DNA of 64,000 bases from Miltoncostaea sp050250915 (GTDB taxonomy: Bacteria > Actinomycetota > Thermoleophilia > Miltoncostaeales > Miltoncostaeaceae). The position numbers were made by a program, and so were the translations under genes. The notes under the pieces are model-generated. The model was not told where the DNA came from. It ran no database searches and was given only the letters and a program-made list of their open reading frames with translations. The first letter of the stretch is position 1, and the number at the start of each line of letters is the position of its first letter. The stretch spans positions 6,665-70,664 of the forward strand of contig JBFWNT010000018.1 in assembly GCA_050250915.1 (NCBI GenBank), read 5' to 3'. Shown here piece by piece: positions 15,701-23,295 of this stretch.

Positions 15701-17418
15701 TCATCGACGAGCTCAAGACGTCGAACCCGCACGCCAAGGTCATCGTGAAGGTCCCGGTGGTGCCCGGCATCGGCACCATCGCCATCGGCATCGCCAAGGC
15801 GGGCGCCGACGTCATCACGATGTCGGGCTACGACGGCGGCACCGGCGCCGCCCGCCAGCACGCCCTGCGGCGCGCCGGCCTGCCCTGCGAGATCGGGACG
15901 GTGCTGGCGCACCACGCCCTCACCGAGGCGGGCATCCGCGACCGGGTGGAGATCTGGGCGGACGGCGGCCTGCGGACCGCGGCGGACGCCGTGAAGCTCA
16001 TCTGCATGGGCGCGAACCGGCTCGGCTTCGGCACCGCGTCGATGGTCGCCATCGGGTGCACCATCTGCCGCGGCTGCCAGCTCGACACCTGCCACGTGGG
16101 CATCGCCACCCAGCTCGACGAGCACGAGGCCCGCGAGCGCGGCCTCAAGCGCTTCGTCCCGCGGGTGTTCGACCCGTCGGTGGACACGCTCGTCCGCTAC
16201 TTCACCCAGATGGGCGCCGCGCTCCGCGAGCTGGCGGGCGAGATGGGCGTCAGCGAGGTGCAGGAGCTGGTGGGCCAGGCCGACCGCCTCGTGCAGGTCT
16301 CCCACCACGACCGCCTGGACCTGACCAGCCTGCTCACCCCGGTCGCCGAGCGCGTCATCACCTCGCCGGCCGGCACGCCCCGCTTCTTCCGGCCGTTCCA
16401 CCCGCCGCCGCCCCACCGGGCGCCGGAGGTGGCCGCCGAGCGCCTCGCCGCGGGGTCCGCCCTCGCGGTGGAGGAGGAGACGACCACCGCCGCCGACCGC
16501 AACCTCGGCACCGACCTGGCCGGCCTCATCGCCCGCGCGACCACCGGTGTGAACAACGCCTGGGTCAACGGCGAGAGCGTCGCCGCGGCAGCGACCGGCG
16601 TGGACGACCCGGCCGGCAACAGCGCCGCGGATGCGGAGGGCTACGGCATCGCCGGCACCAACGGCCACGCCAACGGGACCGGCAACGGTCACCGCCAGAC
16701 GCTGGTGGACCTCGCGTTCACCAAGGGCGCGGCGGCCGGCAGCGGGCTGGCGGCCTTCACGCTGGAGGGCGTCCGCATCCGGGTGTTCGGCGGCGCGCAG
16801 GACGGCGTCGGCAAGTGCGCCCTCGGCGGCGAGATCCAGGTGCTGAAGGCGCAGAACGCCGCCGGCGACTGGGTCGGCGGCCACGTCGGCAAGAGCTTCG
16901 CCTACGGCGCCCAGCGCGGCCTGTTCCTCATCCAGGGGGACGCCGACGCGCGGGCGGGCATCCGCATGTCGGGCGCCGACATGGTGCTCGGCGGCGAGCC
17001 GTCCGAGCCGCTCAACGACCGCCTCGGCACGCTGGCGGCCCGCGCCAACTGCAAGGGCTTCGCGTTCGAGTACATGACCGGCGGCCGCGTCGTGGTGCTC
17101 GGCGACCCGGGCCCGTGGCTGTGCTCCGGCATGACCGGCGGCGTCGTGTACGTCCGCCAGAACCCGGAGTGGAACCTCGACGAGTCGGCCGTCCGCCGTC
17201 GCCTCTCGAAGGCGGCGAAGGTCAGCATCCAGCCCGTCGAGGAGTCCGACGCGGCGACGATCCAGGAGCTCCTCGGCGCCTACCGCGACGCGCTGCGCGC
17301 GGGCGGCCAGACCGAGGCGGCCGACGGGCTCGCCCCGCTCCTGGACGACCCGGCCGGGCACTTCATCACGATCCTGCCGGTCACCCAGCAGGCCGACCCG
17401 AACATCTCGACCGAGTAG
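12715..17418 (+). CDS. gltB: glutamate synthase large subunit
   Basis: 1,567 residues. Makes two glutamates from glutamine and 2-oxoglutarate. N-terminal class II glutamine amidotransferase with probable nucleophile Cys24 in EHDACAL (after a 23-residue propeptide) and the RYSTNTYPTFSRVQPF and GHNGEINT motifs. The central domain is followed by the FMN/2-oxoglutarate domain (SSMSFGSQGETAFRAYAEAA, SGYDGGTGAARQHA). The 3Fe-4S Cys motif CTICRGCQLDTCHVG lies near residues 1115-1130, and the C-terminal GXGXG beta-helix runs from about 1355 (FGGAQDGVGKCALGGEI). A low-complexity Ala/Thr/Asn insert (about 1265-1325) separates the last two. The small subunit gene gltD, which supplies electrons from NADPH, is not next to it or anywhere in the window. 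Confidence 0.94.
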   Translation: MTVPPPFATQPPAGLPDLIEHDACALAAFATRDGSPSRRMVEIALTSLQMMVHRSGSVDGEGDGSGLLVDLPRPQWRRRLESEGLDPAAADDKAFTVAHIFFDTSEDAGAQVPRIEEILRDHGFQVLWSGEGTVDRSALGPRASETPPIFWQIACLADEPGPEASMNCYRAMVHIERDLTCHVASFSANDAVYKVQGQPEVIPRFYPEMGEEDFASARIIAHNRYSTNTYPTFSRVQPFSILGHNGEINTIAQLREQSEQLGLPISRLGSDSQDLNRLLEGLIFEKGLSLLEAVEFALPPILGEVHRLPAKLQDLYVHYREALGPYAQGPVALACRAKDEMVFAVDAMGLRPLWWIETGDMYVVSSEPGIIPVSELTRDPAPLAPGEKVALVGDADGVPRVLDYWELQREVYNRAKGRGALPSAETRARLAGGLEPVAVEEVPDDDLAEPELELETLLASAGWIESDRQQLQFHADRGAEPIGSLGWDGPLGPFTPVPMPLSDYLQETVAVVTNPAIDREREVEHFSTRVVLGRRPPIEGVEPEPPQRCELRMPIILGGMRPGTTPLSLPEMRRVAVGQGVACMEDVLAAWDWRAATLPLHFPADTGVADHLTHLAEAAVAAVQTGAELLVLSDMAAGPDDKVCDPHLAVAAVDKALREARKDDGSSWRRDASLVLQAAGIRNVHDVMVALGFGAQALCPYAMMERAVNDSPEPSKAATNVLEGLQKGMEKVLSTLGIHELRGYGRLVSAIGVAPEVLDILAIPGFCASEGRGLDLAALDALAEQGREIRAGEESPSKVKLPRMYPKVWKALARVANDEWTYDEYREALDKLEVEQPVALRHAVQPQLAPEAERVPADQVSSRVGEHTLPFLISSMSFGSQGETAFRAYAEAAAQADMLCMNGEGGEIHDMYGKYPKHRGQQIASGRFGVSSLLINSSEWVEIKIGQGAKPGEGGHLPGSKVTQAIAAARNAQVGSDLISPSNNHDLYSIEDLAQLIDELKTSNPHAKVIVKVPVVPGIGTIAIGIAKAGADVITMSGYDGGTGAARQHALRRAGLPCEIGTVLAHHALTEAGIRDRVEIWADGGLRTAADAVKLICMGANRLGFGTASMVAIGCTICRGCQLDTCHVGIATQLDEHEARERGLKRFVPRVFDPSVDTLVRYFTQMGAALRELAGEMGVSEVQELVGQADRLVQVSHHDRLDLTSLLTPVAERVITSPAGTPRFFRPFHPPPPHRAPEVAAERLAAGSALAVEEETTTAADRNLGTDLAGLIARATTGVNNAWVNGESVAAAATGVDDPAGNSAADAEGYGIAGTNGHANGTGNGHRQTLVDLAFTKGAAAGSGLAAFTLEGVRIRVFGGAQDGVGKCALGGEIQVLKAQNAAGDWVGGHVGKSFAYGAQRGLFLIQGDADARAGIRMSGADMVLGGEPSEPLNDRLGTLAARANCKGFAFEYMTGGRVVVLGDPGPWLCSGMTGGVVYVRQNPEWNLDESAVRRRLSKAAKVSIQPVEESDAATIQELLGAYRDALRAGGQTEAADGLAPLLDDPAGHFITILPVTQQADPNISTE

Positions 17419-17420
17419 CG

Positions 17421-18701
17421 ATGTCCACCACGCGCCCGGGCCTCCGCGGCCCGGACGACGTCGTGGCCGTGACCGGTGGCCAGGACCGCGGTGCCCGATT
17501 CGGGCTCCGCGGTGGCCAGGCCACCATCGGCCGCGGCCCCGTGATGGACATCGTGCTGACCGATCCGCACGTGTCGCGGCGCCACGCGGTGCTGCGGCGG
17601 GCGGGCGGCGCGATCCTGGTCGACGACCTCGGCTCCACGTCGGGCACCGTGGTGAACGGCGTCCGCATCAGCGGGCCGACCACCCTCGCCCCCGGCGACC
17701 GGGTGGTCCTGGGCGACACCGAGCTGACCGTGCTGACGCCGGGCGAGCAGCCGCCGGAGCCGCCCCCGCCACCACCGCCCGTACCTCCTCCGCCGCCCCC
17801 GCCGCCCGCCCCGGCGCCGGCCGCGCCGCCGGAGACGCGGATCGCGCGCGCCGAGGTCCTGCTGCCGATCGCGACCGGCGCCCTCGGGCTGTTCGCGCTC
17901 GTGGGCACCTGGATGCCGGTGGTCGGCGACGCGCGGGGCACCGACAGCGTGTGGTCGCTCGGCCGGGCGGGCCTGCGGGTGCAGGCCATCGGGGCGGCGC
18001 TGATCGTGATGGCCGGGGCGGCGGCGTGGCTGTTCGCGGCGGCCCGCGGCTCGGGGCCGGTCCCCCGGCTGGTGGCGGCCCTCGCCGCGGCCGTCGGCGG
18101 CGGCCTGGTGGCGGGGCTGCCCCTGCTGCTGGCCGTGGTGCACGTGGAGGACGGGATCACCCGCGAGGCCGGCGTCGTGCTGCTGGCGCTGGCCGGCATG
18201 GCCGCCGCGGGCTGCGCGATCGCCGGGGTGCTCCGCGAGGCGCGCGGGCGCACCGACCCCCCGGGCGAGGCGGGGCTGGCGCTACTGGCCGCCGGCGCCG
18301 GCTTCGGGGGCCTGCTGGCGGTGGTGAGCGGACCGCTCACATGGCTGTCGATCGGCTCGGCCGAGCTCGGCGGCCTGGACAGCGACCTCCGGGCCGGGGG
18401 GTGGCTCATCCCCCTGGCGCTCGCGGTGGTGTGCGCCGGCGGGCTGGCGTTCGCGGTCGCGCGGGCGGGCGAGCCGCGCGCGGCCCTGGCCGTGGCGGCG
18501 GGCGCGTGCGCGCTCGCCGCCGCCGCCCTGACCTACACCACCACGACGGCGGTGATCTTCTCGGACTTCCAGATGGAGATCGGGCTGAGCCTGGCCCTGA
18601 CGGGCGCCGCGATCGCGCTGGTGAGCGCGGTGGTGGGGACGGTCACCGCGTTGGCGGTCAGACCCCCGCCGCCTCCGCCGCCCGTTCCCACTCGCGCATG
18701 A
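17421..18701 (+). CDS. FHA-domain polytopic membrane protein
   Basis: 426 residues, starting 2 nt after the glutamate synthase stop. FHA domain (about residues 18-110): ATIGRGPVMDIVLTDPHVSRRHAVL and DDLGSTSGTVVNGVRI hold the phosphothreonine-binding Arg, Ser-Arg-Arg-His and Asn. A proline-rich linker (about 110-140) follows, then seven or eight hydrophobic helices. FHA domains read Ser/Thr kinase phosphorylation, so this is probably a phospho-dependent membrane scaffold. Close spacing suggests cotranscription with the glutamate synthase gene; in actinomycetes FHA proteins can regulate glutamate metabolism (the GarA/OdhI precedent), but those lack membrane domains. Its last 44 bp overlap the convergent ABC-F gene. 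Confidence 0.8.
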   Translation: MSTTRPGLRGPDDVVAVTGGQDRGARFGLRGGQATIGRGPVMDIVLTDPHVSRRHAVLRRAGGAILVDDLGSTSGTVVNGVRISGPTTLAPGDRVVLGDTELTVLTPGEQPPEPPPPPPPVPPPPPPPPAPAPAAPPETRIARAEVLLPIATGALGLFALVGTWMPVVGDARGTDSVWSLGRAGLRVQAIGAALIVMAGAAAWLFAAARGSGPVPRLVAALAAAVGGGLVAGLPLLLAVVHVEDGITREAGVVLLALAGMAAAGCAIAGVLREARGRTDPPGEAGLALLAAGAGFGGLLAVVSGPLTWLSIGSAELGGLDSDLRAGGWLIPLALAVVCAGGLAFAVARAGEPRAALAVAAGACALAAAALTYTTTTAVIFSDFQMEIGLSLALTGAAIALVSAVVGTVTALAVRPPPPPPPVPTRA

Positions 18702-20541
18702 GCCAGGCGAGCTCCTCCTGCAGGCCGCGGTGCTCCTCGCCGCGGGCGGCCACGGCGTCGCGGTCGGCCAGCACGACGGGGTCGGCCAGCGCCGCCTCCA
18801 CCTCGGCGATGCCGGCCTCCACGCGCGCGATCTCGCCCTCCAGGCGGCGCACCTCGCCCGTGCGCGGCGCCCGCCGGCGCTCCGACCGCGACGGCTTCTC
18901 CTTGCGCTCCCGCGGCGGCGCGGGCGCGCGTTTGCGCGGGGCCGCCGGAGCGGGCGCCTGGGCCTCGGACCGGACGCGCACCAGGTCGGCGTAGCCCCCG
19001 GCGCGCATCACCGCGGCGCCGTCCTCCAGCGCCAGGGTGTGGGTGGCGATCGTGTCGATCAGGGCGCGGTCGTGGGAGACCAGGACGACGGTGCCGTCGT
19101 ACGCGTCGAGCGCCTCCTCCAGCGCCTCCCGGCTCTCGGTGTCCAGGTGGTTCGTCGGCTCGTCCAGCACCAGCAGGTTGCCGCCCTTCGCGATCAGCGA
19201 CACCAGCGACAGCCGCCGTCGCTCACCGCCCGACAGGCGCTCCACCCGCGCGTCCGCCGCCTCCCCGGAGAACAGGAAGCCCCCGAGCAGCGTGCGGGCC
19301 TGCGTCTGGGTCAGGTCGCTCCCCACCAGCACCGTCTCCACGACGGTCCGGGAGTCGTCCAGGTCCTCGCCGTGCTGGGAGAAGTACGCCGGGCTCACCC
19401 GGTGGCCCACCGTCACCCGTCCTCGGGCGGGCGGGCGCTCCCCGATGAGGGTCTCCAGCAGCGTCGTCTTGCCGGCGCCGTTCGGGGCCACCACCGCCAG
19501 GCGCTGCCCGCGCTCCAGCGTGAAGCCGGCGTCGCTGATGAGCCGCCGGCCGGGGACCTCCACGTCCAGGCCGTCCACCTCGACGACCACCCGGCCGCTG
19601 CGCTCCGCCTTGGGGAAGCCGAACGCCATGTGCGACTGGCGCCGGGGCGCGTCGACCCGGACGATCCGGTCGAGCTGCTTCTGGCGCGACGCGGCCTGGC
19701 GGGCCTTCGTGCCGGCGCGCCAGCGCGTGACGAAGCGCTCCAGGCGGGCGATCTCCTTCGCCTGCAGCTCGGCCTCGGCGCCCTGGCGGTCGATCGCGAG
19801 GGCCCGCTCGCGGCGGTACGCCGAGTAGCCCATCGGCCAGTGCTTCGACCGGCCGCGGTCGAGCTCCAGGACGCCCGTCGCCACCGACTCCAGGAACCAG
19901 CGGTCGTGCGACACCAGCACCACGGCGGCGTTGAGCTCCAGGATCGCGCGCTCCAGCCACTCCACGGCGTCGATGTCGAGGTGGTTGGTGGGCTCGTCCA
20001 GCAGCAGCACGTCCGGCCGCGACACCAGCGACCGGGCCAGCGACGCGCGCGTGAGCTCGCCGCCGGAGAAGCCGCGCAGGGGCCGCGGGAGCTGGTCCTC
20101 GCCGATGCCGAGGCCGCGCAGCACCCGCTCCATCCACGCCCGCCACGCGTAGCCGCCGGCGCGCTCCAGCCGGGCCTGGGCCTCCTCGTAGGCGGCCATG
20201 ACCTCGTCCCCGTGATCGCCACCGGCCATGCGCGCCTCCAGCGCCGCCAGGTCGGCCTCGGCGGCGCGGGCCGCGGCCATCCCCTCCCCCACGTACTGCT
20301 CGAGCGTCAGGTCCGAGCCGAGGGGCGGCCGCTGGTCGTGCAGCGCCACCGTCGCACCGCGCGGCATGCTGACCCGGCCGCCGTCGGGCTCCAGCTGTCC
20401 CGCGAGGATCCTGAGCAGCGTCGTCTTGCCCTCGCCGTTGCGCCCGACCACCGCGAGGCGGTCGCCGGGGTCCACGCGGAAGCTGACGTCGGACACCACG
20501 TCACGTGCCCCGAAGGCCTTGCGGATCTGAATCGCTTGCAC
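18658..20541 (-). CDS. ABC-F family ATPase (ribosome-associated), second copy
   Basis: 627 residues with two ATPase domains and no membrane helices: Walker A GRNGEGKTT and APNGAGKTT, signatures FSGGELTRASLA and LSGGERRRLSLV, Walker B LLLDEPTNHLDID and LVLDEPTNHLDTE. A P-site tRNA interaction linker (about residues 235-300) has RWRAGTKARQAASRQKQ. It is longer than the first ABC-F because of a C-terminal basic, coiled-coil extension (about 525-627, APPRERKEKPSRSERRRAPR), as in Uup/ABCF3-like proteins. GTG start at 20541, set by TACCCT 8 nt upstream. Divergent from the RNase D gene and sharing its promoter sequence. Confidence 0.92.
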   Translation of the reverse strand: MQAIQIRKAFGARDVVSDVSFRVDPGDRLAVVGRNGEGKTTLLRILAGQLEPDGGRVSMPRGATVALHDQRPPLGSDLTLEQYVGEGMAAARAAEADLAALEARMAGGDHGDEVMAAYEEAQARLERAGGYAWRAWMERVLRGLGIGEDQLPRPLRGFSGGELTRASLARSLVSRPDVLLLDEPTNHLDIDAVEWLERAILELNAAVVLVSHDRWFLESVATGVLELDRGRSKHWPMGYSAYRRERALAIDRQGAEAELQAKEIARLERFVTRWRAGTKARQAASRQKQLDRIVRVDAPRRQSHMAFGFPKAERSGRVVVEVDGLDVEVPGRRLISDAGFTLERGQRLAVVAPNGAGKTTLLETLIGERPPARGRVTVGHRVSPAYFSQHGEDLDDSRTVVETVLVGSDLTQTQARTLLGGFLFSGEAADARVERLSGGERRRLSLVSLIAKGGNLLVLDEPTNHLDTESREALEEALDAYDGTVVLVSHDRALIDTIATHTLALEDGAAVMRAGGYADLVRVRSEAQAPAPAAPRKRAPAPPRERKEKPSRSERRRAPRTGEVRRLEGEIARVEAGIAEVEAALADPVVLADRDAVAARGEEHRGLQEELAWLMREWERAAEAAGV

Positions 20542-20548
20542 GGCCGAC

Positions 20549-20555
20549 TAGGGTA
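20549..20555. promoter_or_regulatory. symmetric bidirectional -10 element TAGGGTA
   Basis: On the plus strand TAGGGT (20549-20554) ends 7 nt before the TTG at 20562; on the minus strand TACCCT (20555-20550) ends 8 nt before the GTG at 20541. One heptamer therefore serves both divergent leaderless genes. Confidence 0.6.
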
Positions 20556-20561
20556 GCGGGG

Positions 20562-21755
20562 TTGCCCGAGCTCACGACCATCCGGGACGCCGCAGGCGTG
20601 GAGGCCGTGGTGGCGGAGGCCCGCGCCGACGGCCGCGCCGCCATCGACCTCGAGTTCCTGTGGGAGCGGACCTACGCGCCCATCGCCTGCCTGGCGCAGA
20701 TCGCCACCACCGAGGGCATCCACCTGGTGGACCCGATCGAGGGCGCGCCCCTGGGGCCGATCGCCGACCTGGTCGCCGACCCCGAGGTCGAGACGGTCAT
20801 GCACGCCCCCTCCGCCGACCTGACGCTGCTGGGGCTCGCGTTCGGCACGCGGCCGCAGAACCTGCTCGACGTCCAGATCGTGGCGGGCTTCGTCGGGCTC
20901 GGCGCCGGCCAGGGCCTCGCGACGCTGCTGGAGCGGGTGCTGAGCGTCACCCTCGACAAGGGCGAGCGGTACACCGACTGGAGCCGCCGGCCGCTGTCGG
21001 ACGCCCAGCTCGAGTACGGCGCCGCGGACGTCGCCCACCTGCTGCAGCTCGCCGACGAGCTCCAGGGCCGCGCCGAGGCGCTCGGCCGCGCCGAGTGGGT
21101 GGCCGAGGAGCACGCCCGCCGCTACGGACCCGACGCCCGCCTGATCCCCGACCCCGACTCGGCGTGGCGGCGCGTGAAGGGCGGCGGCCGCCTGAACGCC
21201 CGCGACCGCTCCGTGCTGCAGTCGCTGGCCGCGTGGCGCGAGCGTGAGGCGGCGCGGCGCGACAAGCCCTCGGCCTGGATCGTCCCCGACCGCACGCTGG
21301 TCGAGATCGCCCGCCGCCGGCCCAAGGACCGCCGCGCGCTGGAGAACGAGCGCGGCCTGCCCGACCGGATCCGGGGCGCCGACGCCGAGGGGATGCTGGC
21401 CGCCCTGCGCGCCGGCGAGGAGGCTCCGCCGCTGACCCTGCCGCCGCCGCCCTCGGCCGAGCTGCAGCACCGTCTGGACGTGCTCGCGCCGCTCGGCGCC
21501 GTGCTGGTGGCCGGGCGCGCCGCCGCCGTCGACCTGGCGCCGAGCCTGCTGGCCACCCGCGACGAGATCTCGGGCTTCCTGCTCGGGGCCCTGCGGGGCG
21601 ACACCGACGGGGCCGCGCTGGGCAGCGGCTGGCGCCGCGAGCTGGCCGGGGAGGCGCTCATCGAGCTGGCGGAGGGCCGGCTGGCGCTCGGGGTGGATGC
21701 CACCCGTCCCTACCTGGCGGAGATCCGGCGGTCCGACCCGCCGGGGGCCGGGTAG
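20562..21755 (+). CDS. RNase D-like DEDDy 3'-5' exonuclease with HRDC domain
   Basis: 397 residues. The exonuclease domain carries all four acids plus Tyr: AIDLEFLWERTY (DxE), MHAPSADLTLL (D) and EYGAADVAHLL (Y-x3-D). LDVQIVAGFVG, LERVLSVTLDKGERYTDWSRRPL and the HRDC-like helical region (about residues 200-285) are also in place. The RNase D family trims tRNA and other stable RNA 3' ends. TTG at 20562 is chosen because the TAGGGT -10 ends 7 nt upstream and RNase D proteins begin at about this point; the longer frame to 20505 would run into the divergent gene. The stop TAG is also the first half of the next gene's -10. Confidence 0.88.
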   Translation: MPELTTIRDAAGVEAVVAEARADGRAAIDLEFLWERTYAPIACLAQIATTEGIHLVDPIEGAPLGPIADLVADPEVETVMHAPSADLTLLGLAFGTRPQNLLDVQIVAGFVGLGAGQGLATLLERVLSVTLDKGERYTDWSRRPLSDAQLEYGAADVAHLLQLADELQGRAEALGRAEWVAEEHARRYGPDARLIPDPDSAWRRVKGGGRLNARDRSVLQSLAAWREREAARRDKPSAWIVPDRTLVEIARRRPKDRRALENERGLPDRIRGADAEGMLAALRAGEEAPPLTLPPPPSAELQHRLDVLAPLGAVLVAGRAAAVDLAPSLLATRDEISGFLLGALRGDTDGAALGSGWRRELAGEALIELAEGRLALGVDATRPYLAEIRRSDPPGAG

Positions 21756-21758
21756 GCT
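21753..21758 (+). promoter_or_regulatory. -10 hexamer TAGGCT of the universal stress protein gene
   Basis: TAGGCT begins with the stop codon of the RNase D gene and ends 7 nt before the ATG at 21766; leaderless promoter embedded in a stop codon. Confidence 0.6.
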
Positions 21759-21765
21759 ACGGGCG

Positions 21766-22215
21766 ATGGCCGCCGAGCCCACATTCGCCCACGTCGCCTG
21801 CTGCATCGACGACAGCGACGCCGCGGCCCGCGCGCTGGCGCACGCCGACGCGCTGCGCACGCTCGCGGGCGGCAGGCTGACCGTGCTGCACGTGCTGCCG
21901 TCGCCGGCGTTCCTGATGTCGCTCGCCACCAGCCTGGGCGGCGCACCCGTCCACGACGTCGACCTGGAGCGGGAGGCGGCCGAGATGTGGCTGGAGGAGC
22001 AGATCCACGGCCGCGAGAACGCCGAGGTCGTGCTCCTGGAGGGTCACCCGGCCGAGGCCGCGGTGGACTGGGCCCGCGAGAACGGCTGCGACGTGATGGT
22101 GGCCGCGCACCACAGCGGCCGGGTCGAGCGGGTGCTGCTCGGCAGCTTCGCCAAGCACCTCGTGGATCACGCACCCTGCCCCGTGCTCCTCATCCCGCCT
22201 CCGGAGGCGGGCTGA
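21766..22215 (+). CDS. universal stress protein (UspA family)
   Basis: 149 residues, one Usp domain. The first strand and acid HVACCIDDSDAAARAL, then TVLHVLPSP and DVMVAAHHSGRVERVLLGS, then LVDHAPCPVLLI. The ATP-binding loop G-x2-G-x9-G-S/T appears in a degenerate form (HSGRVERVLLGSFAKHL), so ATP binding is likely but not certain. The domain usually dimerises and is made under stress or growth arrest. ATG set by the leaderless promoter; an in-frame upstream start at 21697 lies inside the RNase D gene and is not supported. Confidence 0.85.
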   Translation: MAAEPTFAHVACCIDDSDAAARALAHADALRTLAGGRLTVLHVLPSPAFLMSLATSLGGAPVHDVDLEREAAEMWLEEQIHGRENAEVVLLEGHPAEAAVDWARENGCDVMVAAHHSGRVERVLLGSFAKHLVDHAPCPVLLIPPPEAG

Positions 22216-22294
22216 ACCAGGCCCGGCCGAGCGTGCCGGGGCGGCGGGCGGGTCGAGGTGCCGCACCGCCCCGACGGGTCGAGCGGAGGACGCG

Positions 22295-22447
22295 CTATGC
22301 GGCGAGCGCCGTGACGCCCTCCTGGCTATCCGCTGCCCCGTGCACATGCAGGCAGCCCGGGACCTGGCACGTCGCGGGCGCGGGGTCGAGGCGTGAAAGC
22401 AGGGCGTCGATCGCGACGAGCTCGGCGAGGTTGGTCATGGACTCCAC
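22295..22447 (-). CDS. 50-residue Cys/His-rich small protein
   Basis: Short gene with a near-ideal ribosome binding site (AGGAGG followed by 5 nt and GTG at 22447), which is unusual among these mostly leaderless neighbours. The product begins VESMTNLAELVAIDALLSRL, a likely helix, and ends with CQVPGCLHVHG, a C-x4-C-x-H-x-H group that could bind a metal. No signal peptide or membrane segment. I do not recognise a family. It lies downstream of the HD gene, behind a hairpin. Confidence 0.6.
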   Translation of the reverse strand: MESMTNLAELVAIDALLSRLDPAPATCQVPGCLHVHGAADSQEGVTALAA

Positions 22448-22492
22448 GGTGACCTCCTGTGGTCTGGTCGATGTGGCGCCCATCCAATCCGC

Positions 22493-22509
22493 CCCTCGTT
22501 TCACGAGGG
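22493..22509 (-). terminator. stem-loop between HD gene and small Cys/His gene
   Basis: Perfect 6-bp stem CCCTCG / CGAGGG with a 5-nt loop, 12 nt after the HD gene stop (22521) in transcript direction. No T-run follows; it may be a weak terminator or a processing hairpin. Confidence 0.4.
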
Positions 22510-22520
22510 TTGTCCCGTCG

Positions 22521-23228
22521 TTAGGGCTCGGTGAAGCCGCCCTCGTCGACCAGTGGGGCCAGGTCGGCCATCGCCGTGACCAGTGCGACGCGGGCCACCG
22601 AGGGGGCGCCCGCCGCGAGCGGCAGCACCTGCCACACGGTGCGGCGCAGGTAGGCACCCGCCCAGCGCCGGTAGCGGTCGCCGGTGCGCATCACCAGCGC
22701 CTGGATGCTGCGCAGGTTGTCGACCCGGTCGGCCAGCTTCAGGAGCTGCGCCTCGAACGGCGCGCCCGCCTGGAGCCGCGCGTAGTACTCGCGCTGGGCC
22801 TCGGCGTCCTCCGGGGCGGTGAGCCAGTCGACCAGGTCGGCCACCTCCGGGCCGAACCCGGTGCGGATCTCGCCCACCGTCGTCTCGGTGTCCTCGACCG
22901 TGTCGTGGAGCAGCGCCGCCTGGAGCAGCACCGGGGAGGTCTCGCCCCAGCGGGCCAGCTCCATCGCGACGCGGACCAGGTGGACCCAGTAGGGGGTGTC
23001 GCTGCCGCGGCGGAACTGGCTGCCGTGGCGGGCGCGGGCGAACGCGAGGGCGCGGGCCAGGGCCTGCCGCTCGGCCGGGTCGGGCAGGCCGGCCACGAAG
23101 TCGGTCCAGACGCGCTCGACCGTGACGGGCGCGTCGAAGGTGCCGGGCCAGGCGCGCCCCTGCGGGCTGGACGGGCCCCCTCCCCCGACGTCACTCACCG
23201 CCGGCGGTCGAAGGGGCGTCGAGCTCAT
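22521..23228 (-). CDS. HD-domain phosphohydrolase, RelA/SpoT hydrolase-like
   Basis: 235 residues. The metal-dependent HD motif set is present: H in WVHLVRVAMEL, HD in LLQAALLHDTVEDTETTVGEI (with the ED that distinguishes (p)ppGpp hydrolases) and the distal D in LLKLADRVDNLRSIQ. This is the layout of stand-alone ppGpp hydrolases (small alarmone hydrolase / MESH1 type); no synthetase domain is present. Predicted role: lowering alarmone levels. ATG at 23228 with TAACCT 7 nt upstream. It is divergent from a Ppx/GppA phosphatase, which acts on pppGpp or polyphosphate, so both genes at this promoter touch the stringent response. Confidence 0.85.
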   Translation of the reverse strand: MSSTPLRPPAVSDVGGGGPSSPQGRAWPGTFDAPVTVERVWTDFVAGLPDPAERQALARALAFARARHGSQFRRGSDTPYWVHLVRVAMELARWGETSPVLLQAALLHDTVEDTETTVGEIRTGFGPEVADLVDWLTAPEDAEAQREYYARLQAGAPFEAQLLKLADRVDNLRSIQALVMRTGDRYRRWAGAYLRRTVWQVLPLAAGAPSVARVALVTAMADLAPLVDEGGFTEP

Positions 23229-23234
23229 GACCTC

Positions 23235-23241
23235 TAGGTTA
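23235..23241. promoter_or_regulatory. symmetric -10 element TAGGTTA between HD and Ppx genes
   Basis: Minus strand TAACCT (23241-23236) ends 7 nt before the ATG at 23228. Plus strand TAGGTT (23235-23240) faces the Ppx/GppA gene. Second example of a shared symmetric -10 in this window. Confidence 0.5.
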
Positions 23242-23295
23242 TCTCCGACGGGCCCGGGGACCGAACGGCGGCGGGACGCCGAGCGGCGGCTGGCG

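Noticed and set aside
12196..17361. A 1,721-codon reverse-strand open frame
   Set aside because: It lies antisense to the full-length glutamate synthase gene, has a composition of His/Arg/Leu/Gly typical of antisense frames in GC-rich DNA and no domain. Only its last 120 codons resemble a protein and are annotated.
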